Below the pieces are notes generated by a model, which worked only from the letters and a program-made list of their open reading frames with translations, did not search any database and was not told where the DNA came from. DNA of 33,610 nt, from the NCBI GenBank assembly GCA_002359025.1, contig DEPZ01000003.1, positions 20,996 to 54,605 of the forward strand, given 5' to 3'. Shown here piece after piece: positions 1-7,007 of this stretch. This DNA comes from Erysipelotrichaceae bacterium UBA3379. GTDB lineage: Bacteria; Bacillota_I; Bacilli_A; Erysipelotrichales; Coprobacillaceae. Position 1 is the stretch's first letter, and each line of letters starts with the position of its first letter. The position numbers and the translations under genes are program-made.

Positions 1-1752
1 TAAATTCATTTCTTTAAAAATCTCAATAGCATTTTCACTTGTTTCTTTCAAAACATCACTTACAACAATCATACCAATCACTTTACCATTATAAGCATAA
101 TACAATGGTGTCTTTCCTTGATTTGCATAAATCTTTGATTGTTCTAATACAGGCGATAAATCGACTTGATGTTCTTCCATTAAACGTTTATTACCTGAAA
201 GAAGAACATTCCCTTCTTTATAACCAATTAATCCTTGACCTTTCATCATTTCGAATTGATTAACTGGTTGAAATGAAATATTCTTTTCATTTACATAATT
301 AACAATTGCCTTTGCAAGTGGATGTTGAGATGAAATCTCAATAGATGCAGCCATTGCTAATAGTTCATCTTCACTCATATCTAATGGATAAATATCTGTA
401 ACCTGAGGTTTACCTTTTGTAATTGTTCCAGTCTTATCTAAAACAATTGTATCAGCCTTTGACAATAATTCTAAATTTTCTGCCGATTTAATGAGAATAC
501 CCATTTGTGCCCCTTTACCAGTTCCAACCATAATAGCAGTTGGAGTTGCAAGACCTAGAGCACATGGACAAGAAATAACAAGCACTGCAATACCACATGT
601 TAAAGCAAAGTGGAAAGTATAACCAGCTATAAGCCATGCGACAAATGAAATGACTGCAATTGCTATAACAATAGGAACAAATATACCACTGATTTTATCT
701 GCAAGCTTTGCAATTGGAGCTTTAGAAGATGATGCATCTTCTACAAGTTGAATAATTTGTGATAAAGTTGCATCTTGGCTTGTATGAGTGACTTCTACTT
801 GAATATACCCATCTAAGTTCATTGTTGCCCCAATGACTTGATCTTTTTCCTTTTTATCTACAGGTAAACTTTCTCCTGTGATCATTGATTCATCAACTGA
901 TGTATGACCACTTATAATTATTCCATCCAAAGGAATACTTTGCCCTGCCTTCACAACAATAATATCACTTACTTTTACCTTTTCTATAGGCATTTCTACT
1001 TCTTGCTCATCTTTTAAAACTGTTGCTGTTTTAGGCATCAAATGCGCCAATTTTTCAATAGCTTCAGAAGTCTTCTTTTTAGAACGTGATTCTAAATACT
1101 TTCCTAATGAAATTAATGTTAAAATCATACCAGCTGATTCAAAATACAATTGCATCATATATTGATGTGCTTCAGCCATCTGTCCATGTCCTAAATAATA
1201 ACCCATCAAAAAGATTGCATAAACACTATAAATAGCAGCTGCACTTGCACCCAAGGCTATCAAAGAATCCATATTAGGGCTTCTATTCCATAAAGTCTTA
1301 AAGCCTCTTTGGAAATATCCTCTATTAATATACATAATCGCAAAAGTTAATATCATCTGCGTCAATGCATATACCATCATATTTTCATGACCAACCAAAA
1401 AGCTTGGCAATGGTGCCCCTAACATATGACCCATTGATATATAAAATAAAGGTATCAAAAAGACAAAAGATAATATTAAAGAATGTTTTTTATGTTTCTC
1501 TTCATCTTCACTTTTAGAAACATTCAACTGATTTCCATCTTGACTTTCTAATATTGCTTTATATCCCGATTGATCAACAGCATTTATAATCTCTTGATCA
1601 TTTGTTATAGTATCATCATATTCAACGACCATAGAATTGCTTAATAAATTCACATTGACATCATTTACACCTGATACTTTTCTTACCGCTTTATCAACAT
1701 GTGAACTACAAGCACTACATGTCATTCCTATGACATCAAATTTTTGTTTCAT
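1..1752 (-). CDS. copA: Copper-translocating P1B-type ATPase, C-terminus cut by window edge
   Basis: The reading frame is open from the ATG at 1752 to the left edge, giving 584 codons without a stop. The N-terminal heavy-metal-associated domain has a single metal site, MTCSAC. Membrane helices follow, then the TGES actuator motif, the intramembrane CPC metal site (about residues 395-397), the phosphorylated Asp in DKTGT (about 439) and the SQHP and KGQGL motifs of the nucleotide-binding domain. CPC together with an MxCxxC N-terminal domain is typical of Cu(I) exporters. The end of the P-domain (GDGxND) and the last helices lie outside the window. The start is fixed by a GGAGGTG ribosome binding site at 1758-1764. 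Direction of transport (export) is inferred from family. No csoR or copZ gene is visible here; they could lie further left. Confidence 0.95.
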   Translation of the reverse strand, partial: MKQKFDVIGMTCSACSSHVDKAVRKVSGVNDVNVNLLSNSMVVEYDDTITNDQEIINAVDQSGYKAILESQDGNQLNVSKSEDEEKHKKHSLILSFVFLIPLFYISMGHMLGAPLPSFLVGHENMMVYALTQMILTFAIMYINRGYFQRGFKTLWNRSPNMDSLIALGASAAAIYSVYAIFLMGYYLGHGQMAEAHQYMMQLYFESAGMILTLISLGKYLESRSKKKTSEAIEKLAHLMPKTATVLKDEQEVEMPIEKVKVSDIIVVKAGQSIPLDGIIISGHTSVDESMITGESLPVDKKEKDQVIGATMNLDGYIQVEVTHTSQDATLSQIIQLVEDASSSKAPIAKLADKISGIFVPIVIAIAVISFVAWLIAGYTFHFALTCGIAVLVISCPCALGLATPTAIMVGTGKGAQMGILIKSAENLELLSKADTIVLDKTGTITKGKPQVTDIYPLDMSEDELLAMAASIEISSQHPLAKAIVNYVNEKNISFQPVNQFEMMKGQGLIGYKEGNVLLSGNKRLMEEHQVDLSPVLEQSKIYANQGKTPLYYAYNGKVIGMIVVSDVLKETSENAIEIFKEMNL

Positions 1753-1765
1753 TTAAACACCTCCC

Positions 1766-1778
1766 ACCCCTATGGGGT
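1766..1778 (-). promoter_or_regulatory. CsoR-like palindromic operator of copA
   Basis: The perfect palindrome ACCCC-TAT-GGGGT lies between the copA -10 box and its ribosome binding site, around the expected transcription start. GC-tract palindromes of this form are the operator type of CsoR-family copper repressors. In this AT-rich context the block stands out strongly. The spacing differs from the CopY cop box (TACANNTGTA), which is not present. The regulator is inferred. Confidence 0.6.
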
Positions 1779-1786
1779 ATACTTAC

Positions 1787-1814
1787 ATTATATACGAATC
1801 ATTATATTTGTCAA
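1787..1814 (-). promoter_or_regulatory. copA promoter
   Basis: On the minus strand a perfect TTGACA (1809-1814) and a perfect TATAAT (1787-1792) are separated by 16 bases. Transcription would start near 1780, inside or just before the GC-rich palindrome, so a bound repressor would block initiation or escape. Confidence 0.75.
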
Positions 1815-1850
1815 ATAAAATAATTTCATTTTTTTATTTAAGCAAAATAA

Positions 1851-1903
1851 AATATGATTTTCTTTTCGTAGATATTTTGGTATCCACTATAGAAAATCAT
1901 ATT
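1851..1903 (-). terminator. Long stem-loop after aspartate kinase
   Basis: AATATGATTTTCT (1851-1863) and AGAAAATCATATT (1891-1903) are perfect 13-base inverted arms. The intervening 27 bases contain a further GATA/TATC pairing, so the whole region can fold as one long imperfect hairpin. It lies 25 bases past the aspartate kinase stop and is followed on the minus strand by a T-rich stretch (TTATTTTGCT). A terminator is the simplest reading, but the T-tract is interrupted and the stem is unusually AT-rich. Confidence 0.55.
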
Positions 1904-1928
1904 CATATGATGATGTTATAAACTTATT

Positions 1929-3242
1929 TTAATCGATAAACTCATTATAAATGGCTTGTATAGCTGTTTCAAAATAACAGTTTCTAACTCCAATAATAAT
2001 ATTAAGTTCACTTGAACCTTGATCAATCATTTTTACATTAATATTTTCATTAGCCAATGAAGTAAAGACTCTTGCTGCAATGCCACGGCTCGCTTTCATT
2101 CCTCTTCCTACTACAGCAATCAATGCCAAATCCGACTCTAAAACAATCGCATCTGGATGAACCGTACGATGAATCGCCGCCAAAATTTCTTGTTCATATA
2201 AAATAAACTCTTTGGCATGTACTATGATTGTCATAGTATCTATACCTGAAGGAATATGTTCAAAGGACAACCCTTTTTCTTCAAATATCTGAAGAACTTT
2301 TCTGCCAAAACCAATTTCAGCATTCATCATATCCTTTTCAATCATAATTGTTGCGAACCCTTTTTTACCTGCTACTCCAGTAATCACATGATTTGGTTTA
2401 TGACAAGTACTTTCAACAATAAGTGTTCCTGTATCATCCGGTCTATTTGTATTTCTAATATGAATAGGTATACCTTCCTTGCGTACTGGGAAAACTGAAT
2501 TTTCATGTAAAACTGAAGCACCCATATAAGATAATTCTCTAAGCTCTTTGTATGTGATTGTTTCAATCACATCAGGATTTTTAACAATACGTGGATCTGC
2601 CATTAAAAAACCAGAAACATCAGTCCAATTTTCATATACATCAACTTTACCATTCTTTGCAACAATGGACCCTGTCACATCAGAACCACCTCTAGAGAAT
2701 GTTTTAATTCTTCCACTTCCATCATTAAAAGATCCATAAAAACCTGGTATGACAACATGTCTTTTGTTTTCTAAAACTTTCGATAAAATAGGATCTGTCA
2801 TTTTGGCATCATAATTCCCATATTGATCAATATAAATAACATCCTTGGCATCAATAAATTCAAAATCAAGATATTTTGCAAGTATCTTTCCATTTAAATA
2901 TTCCCCTCGACTTATAACAAAATCCTCACTTTCATGACACAAACAAGCATCATAAAGTAATTCAAAATCTTTTTCTAAAGGAATATCCAATGATAATTCA
3001 TCAATAATATCTTGATAACGCCCTTTAATTTGTTCAATCACTTCTGTTAAAGTGATTTCATTTTTGGCATAAAAGGCTTTATATAATAAATCTGTTACTT
3101 TAATATCTCCAGAAAATCTTGTACCTGGTGCACTAGGTACAACAAAGCATCTTTCTTCATCAGTTTTAATAATATCATATACTTTTCGAAATTGTGTTGC
3201 ATCACTTAATGATGATCCACCAAACTTAACGACTTTTACCAT
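1929..3242 (-). CDS. lysC: Aspartate kinase (monofunctional)
   Basis: Phosphorylates aspartate, the first step towards lysine, threonine, methionine and diaminopimelate. The 437-residue protein begins with the amino-acid kinase signature KFGGSS. It carries the conserved FSRGGSD and TDVSG segments, DPR, the ELSYMGA-VLH segment, and two C-terminal ACT regulatory domains (about residues 285-437, including SRGIAARVFTSL and NINVKMIDQGSSE), which normally bind lysine or threonine for feedback control. Length fits the family. The start has a GAGGGG ribosome binding site eight bases upstream and lies inside the end of the DUF2752 gene, so translation is probably coupled. No lysine riboswitch can precede it in this position. 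Which end product inhibits it cannot be read from the sequence. Confidence 0.93.
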   Translation of the reverse strand: MVKVVKFGGSSLSDATQFRKVYDIIKTDEERCFVVPSAPGTRFSGDIKVTDLLYKAFYAKNEITLTEVIEQIKGRYQDIIDELSLDIPLEKDFELLYDACLCHESEDFVISRGEYLNGKILAKYLDFEFIDAKDVIYIDQYGNYDAKMTDPILSKVLENKRHVVIPGFYGSFNDGSGRIKTFSRGGSDVTGSIVAKNGKVDVYENWTDVSGFLMADPRIVKNPDVIETITYKELRELSYMGASVLHENSVFPVRKEGIPIHIRNTNRPDDTGTLIVESTCHKPNHVITGVAGKKGFATIMIEKDMMNAEIGFGRKVLQIFEEKGLSFEHIPSGIDTMTIIVHAKEFILYEQEILAAIHRTVHPDAIVLESDLALIAVVGRGMKASRGIAARVFTSLANENINVKMIDQGSSELNIIIGVRNCYFETAIQAIYNEFID

Positions 3243-3576
3243 ATTTCCCCTCTTTTCTATCTTTTATGAATGTCTTAACAATAACATAAATATCTAAAAA
3301 AACCAATATCATAATCAATATATATACATAAAAACTTAAAGGATGAAATGCATATGCCCCACTTACATCAAAATGAACCATATGCCATAATCCTCTAGAC
3401 ATCCCACACATCAAACATTTCACATGAAACAGATGATAAATAATACATAAAGAAACATCATTCATAAAATCAACTGGTAAACTAAATATCACTATATAAC
3501 CTATAATATATAAAAACATTCTCAATAATGAGAATGCTTTGTACTTATACAAGTGGGTTACCATCGCTATCTTCAT
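3226..3576 (-). CDS. DUF2752 small membrane protein
   Basis: A 116-residue protein with about three hydrophobic segments. The DUF2752 hallmark is visible as a CxxCGMSRG motif (about residues 54-62), followed by the HPLSF element near the third helix. No molecular function is established for this family. It overlaps the upstream zinc-ribbon/TM2 gene by 32 bases and the downstream aspartate kinase by 17. The start is uncertain: the ATG at 3576 has only a weak AGGTAAG-like site. A later ATG at 3519 lies within a hairpin followed by T residues (3517-3536). Pairing of DUF2752 with a TM2 protein suggests a common membrane role, but that is inference. Confidence 0.75.
   Translation of the reverse strand: MKIAMVTHLYKYKAFSLLRMFLYIIGYIVIFSLPVDFMNDVSLCIIYHLFHVKCLMCGMSRGLWHMVHFDVSGAYAFHPLSFYVYILIMILVFLDIYVIVKTFIKDRKEGKYGKSR
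3517..3536 (-). terminator. Hairpin with T-run inside the DUF2752 5' end
   Basis: CATTCTCA-4-TGAGAATG forms a perfect 8-bp stem, and on the minus strand it is followed directly by TTTTTATAT. It lies 8 bases beyond the stop codon of the TM2 gene, exactly where a terminator or attenuator would be expected, yet it falls inside the annotated DUF2752 reading frame. It could be a partial terminator that lowers expression of DUF2752 and aspartate kinase, or a chance feature of the coding sequence. Confidence 0.4.
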
Positions 3577-3961
3577 TGATCTTACCTATAAAAATATAAA
3601 TAGCATCAACTAAAGCCCACACCCATGATACAAGTGAAGTGATTCCACAAGTAAAAAATCCAGCAAAGCATAAAATCAATTGTGCTAAACCTTTAGATGT
3701 GTAACCCAAATAAAAATTATGAATTCCTAACTCCCCAAAGAACAACGCTATAATACCTACGACAATACGAGATTTCGTTGTGCCATAAGATTGATTTTCT
3801 TTAGGAAAATGGTAACCACATTGAGGACATACTTCTACATATCCATCAACCTTTGTACCACAATTTTGACAGTATTTTGATTCCACTTTCACAGATGCAC
3901 CGCATCTTGAACAAAACATATCACCATCATTTAAATGCTGACCACAATGAGGACAATACAT
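3545..3961 (-). CDS. Double zinc-ribbon, TM2-domain membrane protein
   Basis: A 138-residue protein. The first 60 residues hold two zinc ribbons built from CPHCG/CSRCG and CQNCG/CPQCG pairs. The C-terminal half is a TM2 domain of two membrane helices separated by a short turn, with the characteristic LGIHNFYLGYTSKG segment and a following D-x-I-Y-I-F-I end. The ATG at 3961 is chosen because an AGGGGTGAG ribosome binding site precedes it; a longer frame to 4018 adds 19 residues with no homology signal and no site. It lies 10 bases after xpt. The function of such proteins is unknown; they are presumed to be membrane-anchored sensors or adaptors. Confidence 0.85.
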   Translation of the reverse strand: MYCPHCGQHLNDGDMFCSRCGASVKVESKYCQNCGTKVDGYVEVCPQCGYHFPKENQSYGTTKSRIVVGIIALFFGELGIHNFYLGYTSKGLAQLILCFAGFFTCGITSLVSWVWALVDAIYIFIGKINEDSDGNPLV

Positions 3962-3971
3962 ATTCTCACCC

Positions 3972-4553
3972 CTATCTTCTAAAATGTATCTCTCCTGTTT
4001 TATCATCCATTTCTTCAATTATCGCAAGTGATTCCAAATGATATCCAGCTTCTCTAATAATCTTTCCACCATTTTGATATCCTTTTTCAATAACAATACC
4101 AATACCCTCTACAGTACCACCTGCTTGCTTAACAAGATCAATAAGACCCATAATTGCACAACCATTAGCTAAAAAGTCATCTACTATCAAGACATGATCA
4201 TCTTGATTTAAATATTGTTTAGACACAACAACATCATTTGTTTTTTGATGTGTATATGAATCTACACGTGTATGAAATAATTCATCAGAAATATTTGATG
4301 TCTTTGATTTTTTAGCAAAAACAACTGGCACATGATCAAAATGACGTGATGCCATCACTGCTACACCTATTCCACTTGCTTCAATTGTTAAAATTTTTGT
4401 AATTTTCTTATCTTGAAATAATCTTTTTAATTCTGCACCCATTTCATCTAGAAATGCAACATCTATTTGATGATTAAGAAAACTATCTACTTTTAAGACA
4501 TTTCCTTCCTTTACAATACCTTCTTTTAATATTTTTTGTTCTAATGCTTTCAT
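3972..4553 (-). CDS. xpt: Xanthine phosphoribosyltransferase
   Basis: Converts xanthine and PRPP to XMP in purine salvage; cytoplasmic. The 193-residue length and the layout match Xpt. It begins MKALEQKI and has the purine-side EASGIGVA motif near residues 58-65. The PRPP-binding loop VLIVDDFLANG lies near residues 121-131 and is followed by the GIVIEKGYQNGG segment. The start overlaps the upstream GNAT stop as ATGA, so translation is coupled. In many Bacillota xpt is headed by a purine riboswitch. Here it is internal to an operon, and I found no such aptamer upstream of the operon. It is not adjacent to the molybdenum hydroxylase locus, so the two should not be assumed to be functionally linked. 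Confidence 0.93.
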   Translation of the reverse strand: MKALEQKILKEGIVKEGNVLKVDSFLNHQIDVAFLDEMGAELKRLFQDKKITKILTIEASGIGVAVMASRHFDHVPVVFAKKSKTSNISDELFHTRVDSYTHQKTNDVVVSKQYLNQDDHVLIVDDFLANGCAIMGLIDLVKQAGGTVEGIGIVIEKGYQNGGKIIREAGYHLESLAIIEEMDDKTGEIHFRR

Positions 4554-5071
4554 ATTTTACCTCTTTGATATACTACTTTAAATATTTCTTCTTTGATGTC
4601 ATGAAACTGTTCTTCATTCATACAACTTGGATAAGTCATAAAAGTCAAATGAACAGGTTCATCATCCTTTCTAAAAGGTGGTTGGATATAAGTATAAGGA
4701 TTAGAAAGATATCCATTTTTTTCATAAAACTGAATACGTCTTCTAGAAATAGAATCATAAGGCACTTCTACTTCCATAAAAAGAAAACAATCTTTATATA
4801 ATCGAGTAAATTCCTTTAACACAAAACTTCCAATACCTTTCCCTCTTGCTTTTTCACTCACAGCAAAGTTTTCTAAATATACACAATGTTCAAGTTCCCA
4901 TACAATCATTGCAGCTAAAAGATAATCATCTTCATATTCTCCATAAATAACAAATAATCCTTTTTCAAATAGCATTTTCATTTCATCATAATCTCTTAAT
5001 TCCGCAGGAATAAATGCTTGTTGAAAAAATGTATATACTTCGTCAAATTGCTTGAGATCTATTTTCCTCAT
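4550..5071 (-). CDS. GNAT family N-acetyltransferase
   Basis: A 173-residue protein with a single GNAT domain. The acetyl-CoA pyrophosphate-binding motif A is clear (VSEKARGKGIGSFVLKEF, about residues 71-88), and motif B follows with the IQFYEKNGY element near residue 115. The substrate cannot be predicted. It is the first gene of the unit running to aspartate kinase. The start is constrained because an in-frame TAG lies three codons upstream of the ATG at 5071. No strong ribosome binding site is present, and the proposed promoter leaves only a very short leader. Confidence 0.85.
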   Translation of the reverse strand: MRKIDLKQFDEVYTFFQQAFIPAELRDYDEMKMLFEKGLFVIYGEYEDDYLLAAMIVWELEHCVYLENFAVSEKARGKGIGSFVLKEFTRLYKDCFLFMEVEVPYDSISRRRIQFYEKNGYLSNPYTYIQPPFRKDDEPVHLTFMTYPSCMNEEQFHDIKEEIFKVVYQRGKI

Positions 5072-5085
5072 GTTTTTCTACACAT

Positions 5086-5114
5086 ATTATCAATAACTTA
5101 TTTACAGTTATCAA
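5086..5114 (-). promoter_or_regulatory. Possible promoter of the GNAT-xpt unit
   Basis: TTGATA (5109-5114) and GATAAT (5086-5091) on the minus strand are separated by 17 bases. Each box lies in a copy of the direct repeat TTATCAATAA. Transcription would begin only about ten bases before the GNAT ATG, giving a nearly leaderless message. Confidence 0.45.
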
Positions 5115-5229
5115 TAATATATTTCTCCTTTCTATCAACCAGTTGATAACGGTTTTGAAATAAAATGGAATTGAAATCCGTACATATAAAAAGTTTTCCA
5201 TGTCTATTACAAAACACACTTATAATTCG

Positions 5230-5266
5230 TAATATCTTAGAATCATTCTTATTTTCTAAGATATTA
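5230..5266. repeat. 13-bp inverted repeat in non-coding region
   Basis: The arms AATATCTTAGAA and TTCTAAGATATT (plus one more A-T pair) are perfect and separated by an 11-base loop. There is no T-run after it on either strand that would make it an ordinary terminator. On the minus strand the loop base-pairs equally well with a segment upstream of the stem (5270-5277), giving two mutually exclusive folds. Confidence 0.6.
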
Positions 5267-5488
5267 TAAAAAATAAGACTACTCAACCTCTTATGTCATA
5301 AACATATAAGTATAAAATCAAAATTCATACTTTTGTCCTCACATAATATACAGCTTTCAAATTCTATAAATTTCTACTAACTAAATATCTATATTTTATT
5401 TTCATACTTTTTCATCAAAAATAGATTCTCTTTTTATAGTTAGCACCTTTGTTCTTCATTCTACCATATTCATATAAAGATACAAGAA

Positions 5489-5512
5489 AAATATGGCAAA
5501 AATACCATATTT
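5489..5512 (-). terminator. Terminator of the rhodanese gene
   Basis: AAATATGG (5489-5496) and CCATATTT (5505-5512) form an 8-bp stem three bases past the rhodanese stop, followed on the minus strand by TTTTTCTTG. Confidence 0.7.
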
Positions 5513-5514
5513 CA

Positions 5515-5832
5515 TCATTTTTCTATATCATAATCCCAATCTAAAATACCACCGAAATCATATACTTCCTTATATCCTAGTGACATAAACTTTTTTGCCG
5601 CCTGTTTAGAACGAACTCCACTGCGACAATAGACAAGTAGTTTTTCATCTTGATTAGGTAGATTTTTATTATTTTTTGTAATGGTTGACAAAGGGATAGA
5701 TAATGCATGTGGAACATGTCCACTTCTATATTCATTTTCTTCTCTTACATCAACAACTGTAACATCTTCTGTTTTCATCATTTCATAAGCTTGATTTGCG
5801 TTAATCGTTTCTATTTTATGTCTACCAAACAT
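5515..5832 (-). CDS. Rhodanese-like sulfurtransferase
   Basis: A 105-residue single-domain rhodanese. The catalytic cysteine is in the active-site loop CRSGVRS near residue 69, preceded by the VVDVREENEYRSGHVPHA (CH2A) segment and followed by the YDFGGILDW end. Such PspE/GlpE-type proteins move sulfane sulfur to thiol acceptors; the physiological acceptor is unknown. The ATG at 5832 has GAGGTGAT correctly spaced upstream. GTG at 5841 and ATG at 5838 are in frame but sit too close to, or inside, that site. It is a separate transcription unit from the desulfoferrodoxin gene, with a terminator between them. Confidence 0.88.
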   Translation of the reverse strand: MFGRHKIETINANQAYEMMKTEDVTVVDVREENEYRSGHVPHALSIPLSTITKNNKNLPNQDEKLLVYCRSGVRSKQAAKKFMSLGYKEVYDFGGILDWDYDIEK

Positions 5833-5852
5833 ATTCATCACCTCTAAACAAA

Positions 5853-5874
5853 AAGCATATCAGATGATATGCTT
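5853..5874 (-). terminator. Terminator of the desulfoferrodoxin gene
   Basis: AAGCATATC-AGAT-GATATGCTT forms a perfect 9-bp stem with a 4-base loop, seven bases beyond the stop. On the minus strand it runs into TTTTTGTTT. Confidence 0.8.
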
Positions 5875-5880
5875 AATATA

Positions 5881-6261
5881 TTATGCTTCAATATCAGCTT
5901 TCCATAATCCATGTAAGTTGCAGTATTCATAAACTTCAACTTTACCTTTGTAACCATTTAAAGCAAATTTAGCTTCTGGAGCATCATTAGCAGTTAAATT
6001 CACACGAGCAACAGTGTTTCCATATACTGCAAAGATAGTTGTAATCAAATGTTCTTCAGTCATTGGATGAGCAACTTCTCCTACTTTAACTGTTAATACA
6101 TCTCCTTCAATTGAACATACTGGAACATGTTTTTCAGTAGCTGCGTCTGTTGTATTTGCTTTTAATTCTTTCATTGGTTGACCACAACAAACTAAAGCTC
6201 CTCCTTCGTCTAATACTTTTTCAACAACATTTCCACATAATGGACATTTAAATAATTTCAT
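5881..6261 (-). CDS. dfx: Desulfoferrodoxin (superoxide reductase)
   Basis: Reduces superoxide to hydrogen peroxide without making oxygen, an oxidative-stress defence typical of anaerobes. The 126-residue protein has both iron sites. The N-terminal desulforedoxin-like Fe(Cys)4 centre is given by CPLCG and CCGQPM. The catalytic Fe(His)4Cys centre is given by EKHVPV, the HPMTEEHLI histidines and CNLHGLW. Length fits the two-iron class. The start at 6261 follows AAGGAGG by nine bases; the upstream in-frame ATG at 6282 would overlap that site. Electrons would come from a rubredoxin-like donor, none of which is encoded here. Confidence 0.95.
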   Translation of the reverse strand: MKLFKCPLCGNVVEKVLDEGGALVCCGQPMKELKANTTDAATEKHVPVCSIEGDVLTVKVGEVAHPMTEEHLITTIFAVYGNTVARVNLTANDAPEAKFALNGYKGKVEVYEYCNLHGLWKADIEA

Positions 6262-6334
6262 TTTATATTCCTCCTTATTCATCGATTATATTCTACCACT
6301 AAAAAGAAATAATATCTAGCTGTTTGCTCAAAAT

Positions 6335-6589
6335 TTATTCTTCTTCTATTCTTTTTTGCAAATCTAAAAGTTCTTCGACAGAAAGCTCTTCTAAATTTTG
6401 ATTATTGACCTCATCTTTGATACTTAAAACAATTGGTGACTTCATATTTAAATCTATCAAAAGATCATCAAGTTCCTCAATAGATAAATCTTCTAAATCA
6501 TTTCTTGTCGTATCATACAAATACTCATATAAATTTAATATCTCTTCAATAACTTCCTGCTTTTCTAATATATCATCTTTCTTACTCAT
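6335..6589 (-). CDS. Small acidic hypothetical protein with LSxEEL repeats
   Basis: I do not recognise this 84-residue protein. It is very acidic and predicted almost wholly helical. It contains two related segments, DLSIEELDDLL (about residues 33-43) and ELSVEELLDLQ (about 68-78), which look like an internal duplication. There is no signal peptide or membrane segment. The start at 6589 has AGAGGTG six bases upstream. It lies ten bases downstream of another uncharacterised gene, so the two are probably co-transcribed and may work together. Confidence 0.7.
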   Translation of the reverse strand: MSKKDDILEKQEVIEEILNLYEYLYDTTRNDLEDLSIEELDDLLIDLNMKSPIVLSIKDEVNNQNLEELSVEELLDLQKRIEEE

Positions 6590-6599
6590 TTATACACCT

Positions 6600-6914
6600 C
6601 TACCATTCTATATGAACCGTAAGCTGGCTCATTGCATTTTCTTTAATATCATAAACATATCCCAAGTCTTCATAATATTCTTTTAACTTCATAAGTACAA
6701 TTTGTTTTGTATATTCATTAAATGTTTCAAAATTTAAATTCAAATCTAATTGCTTTCTTGAAATAGAAGCCATCATAACAATTTCATCATTAATATAATT
6801 CTTTAACATATTCACTTCTTGCTTCACTTCCATATGCCATTTTTGTGAAGATAATTCACTTGACTTCTCATTCAATTCTTTTGTATTTACGCCCCTAAAC
6901 TCATCAAAATTCAT
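6600..6914 (-). CDS. Hypothetical protein
   Basis: I do not recognise this 104-residue soluble protein. It looks like a mixed, mainly helical protein rich in Glu, Lys, Asn and Met, with no cysteines, signal peptide or membrane segment. ATG at 6914 follows AAAGGAG with good spacing; the in-frame GTG at 6923 overlaps that site. It is the first gene of a pair with the acidic repeat protein ten bases downstream. Nothing in the sequence indicates a reaction. Confidence 0.7.
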   Translation of the reverse strand: MNFDEFRGVNTKELNEKSSELSSQKWHMEVKQEVNMLKNYINDEIVMMASISRKQLDLNLNFETFNEYTKQIVLMKLKEYYEDLGYVYDIKENAMSQLTVHIEW

Positions 6915-7007
6915 TTTTTCCACTCCTTTACACCTATTTTACATCTAATGGAATAGAAACACAATAAAAAGCATACTTATTAGAAAAAACACACCTCTCA
7001 AGGTATG

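Larger units (their letters stand above)
5072..5488. other. Long non-coding stretch with hairpins
   Basis: About 420 AT-rich bases between the GNAT gene and the terminator of the rhodanese gene hold no convincing protein gene. Visible structure includes a perfect palindrome TATCAAC-CA-GTTGATA (5133-5148) and a 13-bp inverted repeat with arms at 5230-5242 and 5254-5266. A competing 8-bp pair lies at 5248-5255 with 5270-5277. There is also a ten-codon minus-strand frame (MNFDFILICL) near 5302-5334 behind a GTGAGGA site. The frame from TTG at 5286 to 5098 has a poor start and no recognisable content. Confidence 0.5.

Noticed and set aside
5098..5286. Minus-strand 62-codon frame
   Set aside because: It starts at a TTG with a badly spaced site, contains the 13-bp inverted repeat and shows no protein-like composition or family resemblance.
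4550..5488. Purine riboswitch for the xpt unit
   Set aside because: No aptamer-like conserved core was found in the upstream non-coding stretch on the minus strand, and xpt is internal to the unit.
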